From the NCBI RefSeq assembly GCF_028640845.1, contig NC_080548.1:15594814-15658813 (forward strand): a stretch of 64,000 nucleotides of DNA, read 5' to 3'. Below are positions 45,101 through 58,200 of the stretch, piece after piece. The position numbers were made by a program, and so were the translations under genes. The notes under the pieces were generated by a model. It was not told where the DNA came from and searched no databases. It saw only the letters and a program-made list of their open reading frames with translations. Every line of letters starts with the position of its first letter. Position 1 is the stretch's first letter. Source of the stretch: Ahaetulla prasina. Lineage: Eukaryota; Chordata; Lepidosauria; Squamata; Colubridae.

Positions 45101-48100
45101 ACTACAAAGCCAACAATCTGTGGCTGTTAAGTGACATGCTCCTCCAAAGATGTCTTTCTATCTGTCAGCGGGGAAGGCCTTCTTGCCATGAAAGATACCA
45201 TGCTTATTTTCCACAGTTCTTGCCGCATGCAGAGGACCGGATACTTATTACTGGGGCTGCTGATTCCAAAGTGCACGTCCATGACTTGACTGTCAAAGAA
45301 ACGACCCACATGTTTGGGGATCACAAAAACAGAGTCAAGCGAATTGCCACAGCTCCGATGTGGCCCAACACCTTCTGGAGTGCGGCGGAAGACGGGCTAA
45401 TCAGGTACAGTTTCTCTTGATGTTCTGAGAGAACACAGGGTCAACCCTGAAGTGAACCTGGCTGAAGCCATCTTGAAGGCTTCAGGGTTGCCACACAGCA
45501 GTGGGACGGGGGAAAATAGCTAGATGGGGTTTTGTAGCCAAAACAATATAAATTTTACTGTGAGAACCAAGGTCATTCTCACAGGTGGCTGACCAGAGGA
45601 GGAGCAAGTTACCCAGCAACCAATCAACCCGCACCTGGGCTGGACAGTGTGGCCAATGATTTGGGGGCAAAAGGGAAAACTTTTACTTTTAATTAGGTAA
45701 AGGCCGCAGGAAACCTCAGAGTCGGCTTTCACCAGTTTGTGCCAATATGATATATCCAATAAACTGTTCTTTGTGGAGCTCGAGTCCCTCGGAGTTTGTT
45801 TTCTATGGGTGCATTACTTGGAATGCTCACACACAGCTTAGGGTTCCGCTCTGTTTAATTACTGCAGAAATTAAATTTATTGGCCAAACCAATAAACTGT
45901 ACCGCTAGGGCTTAAAACCAGGACTTTGCAATAAAGTGACCCTCTAAAACAACCCCCCTTCCCCTCCAACCTTTTGGGCACCAGGGATCGGTTCCATGGA
46001 GAAAGTTTTTTCCACAGACCGGAGACAGACGTGATTTCGTATGCTGCCTACATCCCAGGGATGGGTCTTTGCTTGTTTGTGTGGCACAGTTGATGGCATG
46101 ATATGAACCGATGCTGGTCCACAGACTGGGGGGTGGGGAGCCTTGCTCTAAAACGGGGGTCTCCAACCTTGGCAACTTTAAGCCTGGAGGACCTTTGCTG
46201 GCTGGGGAATTCTGGGAGTTGAAGTTCTCCAGGCTTAAAGTTGCCAAGGTTGGAGACCCCTGCTCTAAAACATGATTTAGTTGAATTTAGAATTGAGCAA
46301 TCCACTAATACATTGCTTATTTTTAATAATTAATTTTATTAATTACTTAGCTCACTTTTTCATGGTGGGGTCAAAATTGTGATTTTTTTTTGGTTTACAT
46401 TTATATCCCGCCCTTCTCCGAAGACTCTGATGCATGATGCTTCTGATTTCTGAAATCCTGCTAATATTTTTATTCTTCCTTTTTTATTTATTTTTTTAGA
46501 CAGTATGACTTGCGAGAGAATAGCAAACACTCAGAAGTTCTGATAGATCTGACTGAATACTGTGGGCAGCTTGTGGAGGCAAAGTGCCTCACCGTCAATC
46601 CCCAGGACAATAACTATCTCGCCGTGGGAGCCAGTGGGCCCTTTGTCCGGATTTACGACATACGCATGATCCACAACCACAGGTAACAGAAGTGAAGACT
46701 GATAACTTAGAGGGCTAACTTCTGAAGGACAAGAAGCATTTTTGTTTGGATCTAATCCAGCAAGCAGCACGTTCAAATTCCGCATTGTCTTCGTTCTAAT
46801 GAAGGAGAATATTTGTAGCTCAGGGTTGACATGAGGGGTCCTCAGTGATCTCTGAGCTTGCTTGTTTTCTTGCAGCCATTTCATTACCGAAACTAGGTAA
46901 CATCATCAGTGTTAGGGTGGTTTGGGTAATCTGCAAGAAAACAAGCAAGCTCAGAGAGCACCCAGGACCCCTCCTGTCTTAGTTCTTTTTAACCATCTAA
47001 ACATGCCTGAAGATATCCCACTGCATGAACACATATACACTCCTACACTCTTGTTTATGGCTGGAAGAAAATATAGACAGTTAATAAGGGCAAAAAAGCA
47101 GACAAGAATGATAAAATACTGCATTTATTTCTCTTTAAATTTATTTATACATCTGTGTGTGGGTGGGCATGTGTTTTGTTTGCATGCTCGTATAGGAAGA
47201 TCTTGACTTAAGACCACAATTGGGGCTCGCATTTCTGTCGTAAGTCAGAATGGTTGTAAAGCAAGTCATTACTCGTCCCAGTTTTATGACCATTTATACC
47301 GTTTAGCCAATTCCATGACCATTAAGCGAATCCGGCTTCCACAATCAATGTTTTTTTGTTGGAAACTGGCTAAGAAGGTTGCGAATTGCAATCACGTGAC
47401 CACAGGACATTGCAACCAGTCGTAAATACAAATCAATTGCCAAGCACCTGAATTGTGATCATGCGACTGCAGGGATGATAACACCAGTCACAAGGATGAG
47501 AACAAATGGAGAATCACTTTTTCTTAGACTGCCATAACTTTGAACTTTAACTAAAGCAGCAGTTGCAGGTTGGGGGCTTCCTGGAATTCAAAATAATATT
47601 TGATGTCATGAAGTTCCGTTCAAAAAAATATTATGCCCTGGTCAGTTTGTTAGTTTGAGATGCTACCGTGCTTCCCCAAAAATAAGACCGGCTCTTATAT
47701 TAATTTTTGCTCCAAAAGACACATTAGGTCTTATTTTCTGGTTAGGTCTTATTTTTGGGGAAATACCATACTAAATGCATCCATCTGGCTGACAATCTTA
47801 ACTAGGGCTTATTTTGGGGGTAGGCAGGGGTGAAATTCAGCAGGTACCTACAGGTTCTGGAGAACCAGTAGCGGAAATTTTGAGTAGTTTGGAGAACCGG
47901 CAAATGCCACCTTTGGCTGGCCCCAAAGAGGGAAGGGAATGGGGATTTTACAATATCCTTTCCCCTGCCACGCCCAACAAGCCACGCCTACAGAACCAGT
48001 AGGGCAAAATTTTGAATTTCACCCCTGGGGGTAGGGCTTCTATTACGAGCATCCTGAAAAATGCTAGGACTTATTTTCCAGTTGGGTCTTATTTTGGGGG

Positions 48101-49151
48101 AATCAGGTTATGAATCTCAGTCTGTTGCAGTAAAATTTACAAAATCTACCAGACGTGCTCCAGTGTGTTGACATAACTATGTTGAAATTTCCCTCTCTTA
48201 ATATGCCTGGGCTGTCATGATTTTCTTTTTCTCCTCACCAATAGAAGGAGAAACGTCTTGAGAAGAAAATGTATGCACAAAATACAAATTTTCCTCTCTC
48301 TTTTGCCTTAGGAAAAGCATGAAACAGAACCCTGTGGCTGGCGTCCATACGTTCTGCGATCGACAGAAACCCCTCCCAGATGGCGCTGCTCAATACTACG
48401 TAGCAGGTAAGATAACCTCTGGATGGGCCCCTATCCAGGAGACGGTTTTAGTGCATTCAACAAAATTCATGGGGTGGGGGGTGTCAGCCTATTATGGGGA
48501 AAAATGAGTGTACTTTTGAGTAACTTGCTCTTGCATGGAGTAAAGATGGATCCTTAGCTTTTGATCGCTTTTGCTACAAAGTAGTTAATGACTCTTTTTT
48601 TTTGCTGAACGTAGAATCTGCAGAATAAATGGATATAGCTTTTTTTTATTTAAAAAAAAAATCTATTTCCTTGCAAATATTTAGCTAAACGCAGGGTCCA
48701 TTCTTTCAAGTTGTATGTATTCATTTGTGCTTGGGGTTTTTTTCCCCTCTTCTGTAGGGCATCTTCCAGTGAAATTACCTGACTACAATAACCGACTGAG
48801 AGTTTTGGTAGCTACCTACGTCACTTTCAGCCCGGATGGTACCGAGCTCTTGGTCAACATGGGAGGAGAACAGGTAATCTAAGACTGTTCCAATTGTTCT
48901 TATTGGTTAGTTTAAAGGACTGTTCCTTTAAACGCGAGCTCAAGACTTTCTTTTCTCCTCAAGCGGGGCTGGCCTGATTGATTGATTTTAATAATTAGGG
49001 ATTTTAGCGGGCTTTTAACAGGGGTTTTATACAGCAGTTTAATTAGATTTTTAACTTTGTTATGGTATTTTAAATGGTTTTTTGTATTATTGTCGTTTTA
49101 TTTGCTGTACACCGCCCTGAGTCTTTGGAGAAGGGCGGTATAAAAATGTGA

Positions 49152-49226
<75 letters not shown>

Positions 49227-52200
49227 ATATCTAAGGGGCTTCCACAAAGAAGAGGGGGAGGTGTCAACCTATTCTCCAAAGCACCTGAAGGCAGAACAAA
49301 AAGCAATGGATGGAAACTAATCAAGGAGAGCAGCAACCCAGAACTAAGGAGGAATTTCCTAACAGTGAGAACAGTTAACCAGTTGAACAGCTTTGCCTTC
49401 AGAAATTATGGGCGCCCCATCACTGGAGGTTTTTATAACGAGATTGGACAGTCACTTGTCTGAGATTGTATAGATTCTCTTGCTTGAGCAGGGAGCTGGA
49501 CTAGAAGACCTCCAAGGTCTCTTCCAACTCCGTTATTCTGTTAATCTTCGGCTGATTTCAGCAGCTCGCTGAGCTGATTTCAGCACTCAGGCTGATTCAG
49601 TCATTGTGAAATATTATCAGGACATTTAAATGGTCAACCTCAGATGGCCTTCAATCCATTGATAAAACCCCCAGCGCTTCCAAGCTGTTCTAGCCATCCC
49701 ACACCCATCCCCATTGTATTGAATTTCATATATTGCACCCAGTAATTGCTGCTTTCTCAAATAAATTGGTCCTGTAATAGCTACTGCAGACGCAAAAGCT
49801 GATTAATGTCTACAAAGAGTTAGCCAGAAAATAAATGATTATGAAATTCTGCCGCAGTCTGTATCAGGTTCCCCAGACCAGGATTTGGCTGCAAATCTTT
49901 TGCCTCGACTCCATACAGGTAGTCCTTGACTTACGATGACCACGAGTGGGGCCAGCATTTCTGTTGCTAAGCAAGGCAGTTCAGTGAATAGCACTCAATT
50001 TTATGACCTTTTTTTATGCCACAGTTGTTAAGCGAATGACTACAGTTGTTAGATGAATCATGCGGTCGTTAAGCAAATCCAGCTTCCTCCACTAGCCTTA
50101 GGTAACCATTCTTCTGCTCATGAATATAGTTTCAGAGAGGGGTGGGAAGCCGTTAATACCAAAAACTAGGAGTCTGGTCTGTCCTGATTGGCAGAGCTGC
50201 TTCCTCAACCAAAAGATGACTCATTCTTTAGATTTCTAAGAACTGAAATTGATTTTTCTCATGGTTTAGATCAGGGGTCTCCAACCTTGGCAACTTTCAG
50301 ACTTGTGGACTTCAACTCCCAGAATTCCTCAGACAGCTTTGTTGGCTGAGGAACTCTGGGAGTTGAAGTCCACAAGTCTGAAAGTTGTCAAGGTTGGAGA
50401 CCCCTGGTTTAGATGAAGGTTAAATCTTCCGCTGTATTCATGCAGTTTTGAATCCCATTTTACAAGAGACTTTTTCTTTTCTTTTTTTTTTTAAAGTTGA
50501 TATTCAGTTTATTGTTTAAAATATATAGTTGTTAAATTTTTCCAACATTTAAAACACAAAACACAAATTTACAATCATTACAGGATTTCCCTATCAGTAT
50601 CAGTATCATTCTTAACATTCATATTTACATAAATCCTATTTCTATGGTTCATTATCCTATATTATAAAATAGGCCTTTTTGTAATATGCTTTATTTTAAT
50701 TGGGATTTTAATTGTATATATATATTGTGTTTTATTTAGGCTGTACACCGCCCTGAGTCCTTCGGGAGAAGGGCGGTATAAAAATTTGATAAATAAATAA
50801 ATAAATAAATATTATGCCATCATTTAAATTATAGTATCTACAATCATATTATCATCAATTTTACATAGTTCTTATATATTATATATTATATATCATACTT
50901 TGTACATCTTATACATTAATTTTACTTAGACTTTTTCTAAATGCACATTTTCCTTTGTCCTACAAAAAACATGAATAGCTTCCGCTAGACTTACATGCGT
51001 TAATCAGCACCAAGTTAGGGTTTTCTTGTGAGTAATTCTGGCTGAAAACTTACTGTTCCTATGTGGTTTGTAGATTCATTGCCTTTCTTTGATTTTTAGG
51101 TTTACTTATTTGACCTGACGTATAAGCAGAGGCCATATACTTTTCTCCTGCCAAAAAAATGCCATACTCCAGGGGGTAAGAATGCTGTACTTTTCTTAAA
51201 AGACAGATCTTTGCATTGCATTGTTTTTCAAGGGATTTTTGTTCGTTTGCCCCTTCATTTTCATTTCAAGTCCTTATGGCTGCTAATTAAGATTTTGGAG
51301 GCTCTTTTTGGTGTTGTATTTCTAAAGTTGCAATGAGGATCAGGGCAGTGACATCCTAGCTCCAACAATTTCATGCATGGTACTTTATTTCACAGTATTA
51401 GTTTTAAATCCTCTCCATAAAGCAGGAGTACTTGAAACCGTAACGTGTTATCAGGAATTTTATCATTTCCGGTCTGGTGAGGTCTCTTTTGGGTCCTTAT
51501 TCAAATTAATAGCAATCGCACTTAGGCTTATAGACTGCTTCATAGTGCTTTTACAGCCCTCTCTAAATAGTTTGCAGATTCAGCGTATTGTCCCCAACAA
51601 TCTGGGTCTTCATTTTACCAACCTCAGAAGGATGGAAGGCTGAGTCAACCTTGAGCCAGTGAGACTCGAACTGCCAAACTGCTGGCAAAAGGCAGTCAGC
51701 AGAAATAGCCTGCAGTACTGCATTCCAACCATTGCGCCACCACAGCTCTTAAATTAATATTGATAGAATAAATATAAATACCCGTATATACTCGAGTATA
51801 AGCCGACCCGAATATAAGCCGAGGTACCTAATTTTACCACAAAAAACTGGGAAAAACTATTGACTCGAGTATAAGCCTAGGGTGGGAAATGAGGCAGCTA
51901 TTGGTCAATGTAAAAAATAAAGATAGAGCCAAGTAAAATAACATGAATATTTATTTGAACGAAAAACAATAAAAGTGCAAAAGTGCAAAATGTTCGGCGC
52001 TCATTTTTATTATGCAGCGCCCCCTGCTGGACATCTATCAAAAATACAGTATCTTTTAAAAGTACATCGAGACGTAGACTCGAGTATAAGCCGAGGGGGC
52101 CGCTTTTCAGCACAAAAAACGTGCTGAAAAACTCGGCTTATACTCGAGTATATACGGTAACTAAAAATAAAATCTGCAAAATAACAGCAACATCTGAAAT

Positions 52201-55200
52201 GTCCAGCTGACATTTCAGATGTGACTCTCCCTACCAAATACATTTCAAGGTTATTTTATAACGTGCTAAGTTTAAAAAGGTAAGTTGTAGAACTGGAGAG
52301 GAAGATGCAAAGCAAAATGCAAACTTGAGATGGGTTGCAAGTATCCCAAGTCATTTTAAAGAGCATTAAATGCGGTATTTATAATACTTGCTTGTTTAGA
52401 ATGGAAAGCAGAGAGAGTTCTGTTGGAATATCCTACTCGTTAATACACTTAATATCCTTTTTGGATAGAGGTGATATTGGGATTTTGAGGGGCATAAGTC
52501 CTCGACTTACAACTCCAATTGGGACCAGAATTTCCTTTGCTAAGCAGATCAGTTGTTAAGTGAGTTGTTCCAATTTTGCCCCGATTGTTAAGCAAATCAC
52601 TGCAGTTGTTAAATGAATCACATAGTTATTAAGCAAATCCCGCTTCCCTCATTGACTTGGCTTGTTGGAAGCTGGCTGGGAAGTTGCAGATGATGATCAC
52701 ATGACCCCGGGATGCTGCAACCATTGCAAATACTTGCTGGTTGTCAAGTGCCCGTATTTTAATCATATGACCCTGGGGGTTTACTGCTACAATTATAAGT
52801 GAAAGAATCAATTATAAGTTACTTTTTTCAGTGCCATTGTAAGTTTGAATAGTCACTAAACAAATAGTCATAGGATGAGGACTATTTGTAATAGCAATAA
52901 ATATTTCTGTTACTTCCTTTCCATCTTTTTGTGCCCTCCAGTCTGTAATTGGCATATTTATGTCATGTCTGTAGCCTGTATTTTGACATCTAGCACTGGA
53001 GTGAGTGGATAGTTGGATATTGCTTGTACTCAATACAAGCAAAATGCAATGGAGCCACCTCAGTCCACCAAAGGTCTCTTCCTTAGATGGATTGTCTTTC
53101 TGCTTTTCTCTGTGTAAACAGGTCAATATTTCCAGTTAATGGTTGCAGGAACTGGGCATGGCTAGTCTAGTGAAAAGAATGACCAGGGAGACATGATAGC
53201 AATCTTCCAATATTTGTGGGATTGCCACAGAGGTGGGGTGGGGGCTATTTTCAAGCTATTTTCCAAAGCACCTGATGGCCAGACAAGGAATAATGGATGG
53301 AAACTGATTAAGGAGAGAGTCAGTCTAGAAATAAGGAGGAATTTTCTGACAGTGAGAACAATCAACCCATGGAACAGAAGTTGTCTTCGGAAGGTGTGGA
53401 AGCTTCATCACTGGAGGCTTTCAAGAAGGCGCCATTTGTCAGAAATGGTGCAGGGTCTCCTGCTTAGGTGGAGGGTTGGACTAGATGACCTAAGGTCCCT
53501 TTCAACTCTGTTAATCTGTTATTGCATTCAAAGTGCAATTGGTAGGTTGCTGGATTCCAATAACACAGATTTATCTTCGCTGGTCAATTTAGCCATTGTC
53601 TAACCCAGTCTTACCCAATCTACAATCTCCGAACCTAAAGTATTAGATGTCAGGCTCATTAAGCTTTTTTTTTTTTTTTTGCTTGTAGTGCTGGGTCTTC
53701 TCCCAGGTTGCCAATTTCCCCAAAATTGAAAAACTGCACTGTATAAAAGAATGCTTATCTGCCACTTGCAATTTACCCTTGGTTCAGACTTATTCCACTC
53801 CTTATGATTCTACGGTATCATTTTATTTCTATATTGCTTTGCTTCCCTGAAGTGCCCAGAATAGCTTACAAGAATACAATAAAAATATCTTAAATAAACC
53901 ATTCCAATAAACGTTTACAGCCATAGCTTCCAACGTTTACAGCCATAGCTACAAAAATTGAAGCTCACTTCATTTTGTGACCCTCAGAGGTGCAGAATGG
54001 GAAAACATCAGCCAATGGCGTGTCAAATGGCATCCATCTCCACAGCAACGGTTTCCGGCTGTCCGAGGGACGAGCCCACATCAGGTAAGGTCTCCTCCTT
54101 TTCTGCCCACAGTATCTAGTGCGGCATCCCCTCCTCCTTGCCTAGATTAGGGTTCAGCAACCCTGGATCCACATGTGGCTCTTCCATTCCTCTGCTGTGG
54201 CTCCCTGTCGCTCAAAATATGTGTCCCAACTGCCAAGGTATGACACCCACCGGCACACAATTTATTGAGCTTTTCGACCCCCGGTAGGCCAACCATGGAT
54301 AAGTCCAAGAAAAGAAAAGTTTCAGAAGAAAACAGAATCTTTAATTCAACTATATATTCTAGTTTTGTGGCCGCTCAGGAAATAGTCAGGCACGGGAAGA
54401 GTTTTGTGGCTCCCAGTGTTTTCTTTTCTGTGGAAAATGGTTCCAAGAAGCTTTATGAGTGTTTAAGGTTGCCAACCAGAGATGGGTTTCAGCAGGTTCT
54501 GACCAGTTCTGGAGAACCGGTAGTGGAAATTTTGAGTAGTTCAGAGAACCGGTAGTAAAAATTCTGACTGGCCCCAACCCCATCTATTCTCTGCCTCCCA
54601 AGTCCCAGCTGATCGTGAGGAAATGGAGATTTTGCAGTAACCTTCCCCTTGATTGGGGAGGGAATGGAGATTTTGCAGTAACCTTCCCCTGCCACACCCA
54701 CCAAGCCATGCCCACCAAGCCATGCCACGCCCACAAAACCACACCAACAGAACCGGTAGTAAAAAATTTTTGAAACCCACCACTGTTGCTAACCCCTGGC
54801 CTAGATGAAATGTTCGTGCAGGGATTGCTTGGCTAGGAATTGTGCTGGTTGCCAGAACGAGGAAAAATCGTTTCATCCAACAAGAAGCAGTTGCATAACC
54901 CTATTATTTTGTGATGGGGGAGGACTGTAAAAACTGAGTTTTCTTCATGTACATGCATACTCTCCACGTTAGAAAGCCACGGTCTGGGATGAAAATACCT
55001 GTCTTTTTTTAAAAAAATGTCCCTCTGGAAAAATGTTCCCTAAACCAGGGGTCTCCAACCTTGGCAACTTTAAGACTTGTGGACTTCAACTCCCAGAGTT
55101 CCTCAGCCAGCTTTGCTGGCTGAGGAACTCTAGGAGTTGAAGTCCACAAGTCTTAAAGTTGCCAAAGTTGGAGACCCTGCCATAAACACATCACAGCATC

Positions 55201-58200
55201 ATTTTCTACCCAAGGTCTGTTAGAACTTAAATATGCAAGCTGATTGGTTGATCTGGCTTAGTGTGTTCTATCAATCCAGCCAGATATGGTTGATGGAAGT
55301 GAGCCATGGCTAAACCCAACATGGTTTGGACTGACGCGTCAACCAAGTCTTGGTTTCTGCAGCCCACAGGTAGAGTTACCTCCCTATCTCGAGAAGATTA
55401 AGCTGCAGGCCAATGAGGCTTTTGCTTGCCAGCAGTGGACTCAAGCCATCCAGCTCTACAGCAGAGCTGTCCAGAAAGCCCCCAACAACGCCATGCTGTA
55501 TGGGAACCGAGCAGCTGCTTACATGAAACGCAAGTGGTAAGTGACACCTCCCTTCCTGGGAGGCCTGGCTGCAATCAACTTCTCTGGCCGACTTGCATTG
55601 AATTTCAAGAATTATTCCATCCAGGTTCTAGATCCCGTGCGTTTTCCATAAGAGGCTCTCAGTACAATTTTAGAGGTCTGTGGAATCTTTTCTGGATTGC
55701 TTCTCCAGTCAGAGGAGCTTGACGGGGATTCATTGTGTTTTGGAAAGATTAATTTCTGCATTCCTACAAGATTTCTATCCGCCCAACTCAGAATTCTGCT
55801 GAAGGAATTTGGACATCCACTATATCTCATCCGGTTTACCTTGTTTTTTTTATAATTACAGAAATAAAACCAAGATACCGTTTAGAGGGAAATGTGGAAT
55901 CCTATGTCGCTTGGTGATTCTTTGCGCATAGGGAATCCATAGGTCAATCCATAGGGTCTTCCAGATGGGATTTGGAAATACTCAGCAGTCTCTAATAATT
56001 GGAAGGCGCAATGGCTCAACAATTAAGATGCTGCGCTTGTCAGCTGAAAAGCTGATGGCCTGGGTTTGAGACCTGAGTATTACATGATGGAGTGAGCACC
56101 ATCTTCGCCTAGCTCCTGCTCACCTAGCAGTTTGAAAGCATGCAATTGTGAGTAGATAAATAGGTACCACTTCAGTGGGGAGGAAATGTCATGCTGGCCA
56201 TATGACTGCAGAAATGTCTTCGGACAGCGCTGGCTCAATGGCCTTGAAACAGAGATGAGTGTCGCCCCCTAGAGTCAGCAGTGACTTCTTCTTCCTGTGC
56301 CATATCCATGAAATATGCTGTGTTTTTCCGGGTGTCGCATTACATGTCCAAAATATTTTAACTTTTTCTTTTTTATGGTTTTTAATGATTTCCCTTGGCT
56401 TTCCCAGGCGGCTGATTTTGTCAACCCAACTTACCGTATATGTAACAGCCGCCTGTAAATCCACATTTCAAATGCTTCTAGTCTCTTCAAGTGGCTTTCT
56501 GTCAGAGACCAACTCTCCGCTCCATAGAGCAGGATAGAAAAGATGTTGTTGGAAGAAACATTCATCTGGGTTCAGTTCCAAGTGGGGAAAAACACACTGT
56601 ATTCATGGAAGTTGCTTGGAAAGAAAGTTTATTGATGAACAGGATCATATGGCTTGAGATCCTGGGCAAAAAAGGGGAAGAGGTGCTGTGAGTCCCTGGG
56701 TTTTATACCCTCTCTGGCTTTGAACTTCCTGGGGCACAGGAAGAGTATCCTGATTGGTTGCTGTCAGAGGTCGTAGCTAGCTTTTTAGGTCTCTGTGTGT
56801 TAAGCGTGGTTGAATCTTGCTGGGTGATGCAATGAAGGGCAATTAAATGGCTCTGCCTGAAGGAGGTAGATCTTTTTTTATGTAGAATAGACTGCCCAGG
56901 CCTTAATGGCCCATTGACAAAGGTGGTGGTGGGGGGACTGAGTTTCTGGCTCCCTTTTAGGGGAAATATTCTGCCCTTTTAATATTTCCTAAATTATCTC
57001 ATTTTCCTAGGTGGGTGCTAACTTCCTACAATGTAACATCTGACAAGCCTGATTTGACTTAGGCTTATGTCGTGACTGCACAAGACCTTTTTTCTTTTGA
57101 AGAATACACTCGCGGAGTAAATTCCACAGGGCCTCCTTTCCTTCCCCTGTTAATCAGATAGACCAGGGGTCTGCAAACTTGGCTCTTTTAAGACTTGTGG
57201 ACTTCAAAACTCTGGGAGTTGAAGTCCACAAGAGCCACGTTTGCAGACCCCTGAGATAGACAGAGGCTGAACTGGATAAATCGGAGGCCCCTTCCTACAA
57301 CACTTTCCAGATATGTATTTGGGTGTTGGTGTTGGTGTTGGTGAGAGAATAAAAGGATCAACTCAATTTTTTGCAGGGACGGAGATCACTATGATGCGCT
57401 CCGAGACTGCCTAAGGGCCATCTCCCTGAACCCTTGCCACTTGAAGGCTCACTTCCGCCTGGCCCGCTGCCTCTTTGAGCTGAAGTATGTAGCAGAAGCC
57501 CTGGAGTGTCTGGATGATTTCAAAGGAAAGTTTCCCGAGCAAGCCCACAGCAGCGCTTGCGATGCCCTGGACCGGGACATCAATGCTGCCCTTTTCTCCA
57601 AAAGTGATAACGGTGAGGACTTTAAAAAGACAACACCTTGCACTCCTGCCCTAAGTGTGAAAAACATTCTTTGTTCTTAAAGGGACAGATTTTTTACGAG
57701 ACACCAATAGTATGTGTACTTTGTGGTGTTAGCTTTTAACATTTTAGGAGGGGCAAAATAAGCCCTGTAAAAGGAATAACTCCACACATCTTTTTTTTTA
57801 AAAATGCTGTGACTAAGAAACCGATTTCTGGGAGTTGAAGTCCACAAGTCTTTAAAGTTGCCAAGGTTGGAGACCCCTGATCTAGAGGGCTGCATTAGTG
57901 GGTGGGGATCAGCTATTTAAATCTGAAGGGGAAAAAATCAGAAGAAAAACAGTTCGATCATTTAGTGCCATGAGCCTAGACTACTGTGTAGCTTTGGAAA
58001 AGAAGCTGATGAGAATAGTGATAGATTGGATCAGAAAGTCCTAAATTCACACTCCTTCTCAGCCTTGAATTCACTGTATGGCTTTAGTGAAGTGGCTATA
58101 TTACAATTTTGATTCCATATCTGCAAAATTAGTTGGGGAAGAGAGGATTGTATAGAAAATTCTCCCTGTGAAATCAAATTATTATGGATCATCACACACA

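Larger units (their letters stand above)
44023..45216 (+). other. WDTC1: WDTC1 intron 5
   Basis: Almost filled by a solo LTR and a Family T element, leaving little unique sequence. Confidence 0.8.
45405..46499 (+). other. WDTC1: WDTC1 intron 6
   Basis: Contains a short LTR and an abutting hAT pair. A truncated Family R tail (TATATCCCGCCCTTCTCCG) lies at about 46400-46425. Confidence 0.8.
46683..48311 (+). other. WDTC1: WDTC1 intron 7
   Basis: Contains a foldback (46800-47000), a Family T element, and an ATAAG-type element split by Family V. Confidence 0.8.
48874..51099 (+). other. WDTC1: WDTC1 intron 9
   Basis: Contains a LINE end with an (AAAT)n tail, a CR1 3' end, Family T and Family H copies. 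The AT-rich block 50470-50940 may be an antisense L1 3' UTR, with a retroelement tail at 50739-50806. Confidence 0.75.
51176..53987 (+). other. WDTC1: WDTC1 intron 10
   Basis: Contains a Family S SINE, a mariner-like palindrome, Family T, and a CR1 3' end. The last 450 bp are unassigned. Confidence 0.8.
54085..55362 (+). other. WDTC1: WDTC1 intron 11
   Basis: Contains three adjacent or nearby DNA elements (54150-54785) and one Family H copy. Confidence 0.8.
55537..57376 (+). other. WDTC1: WDTC1 intron 12
   Basis: Contains a tRNA SINE, an antisense LINE-like piece, an LTR and a Family H copy. The first 450 bp look unique. Confidence 0.8.
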
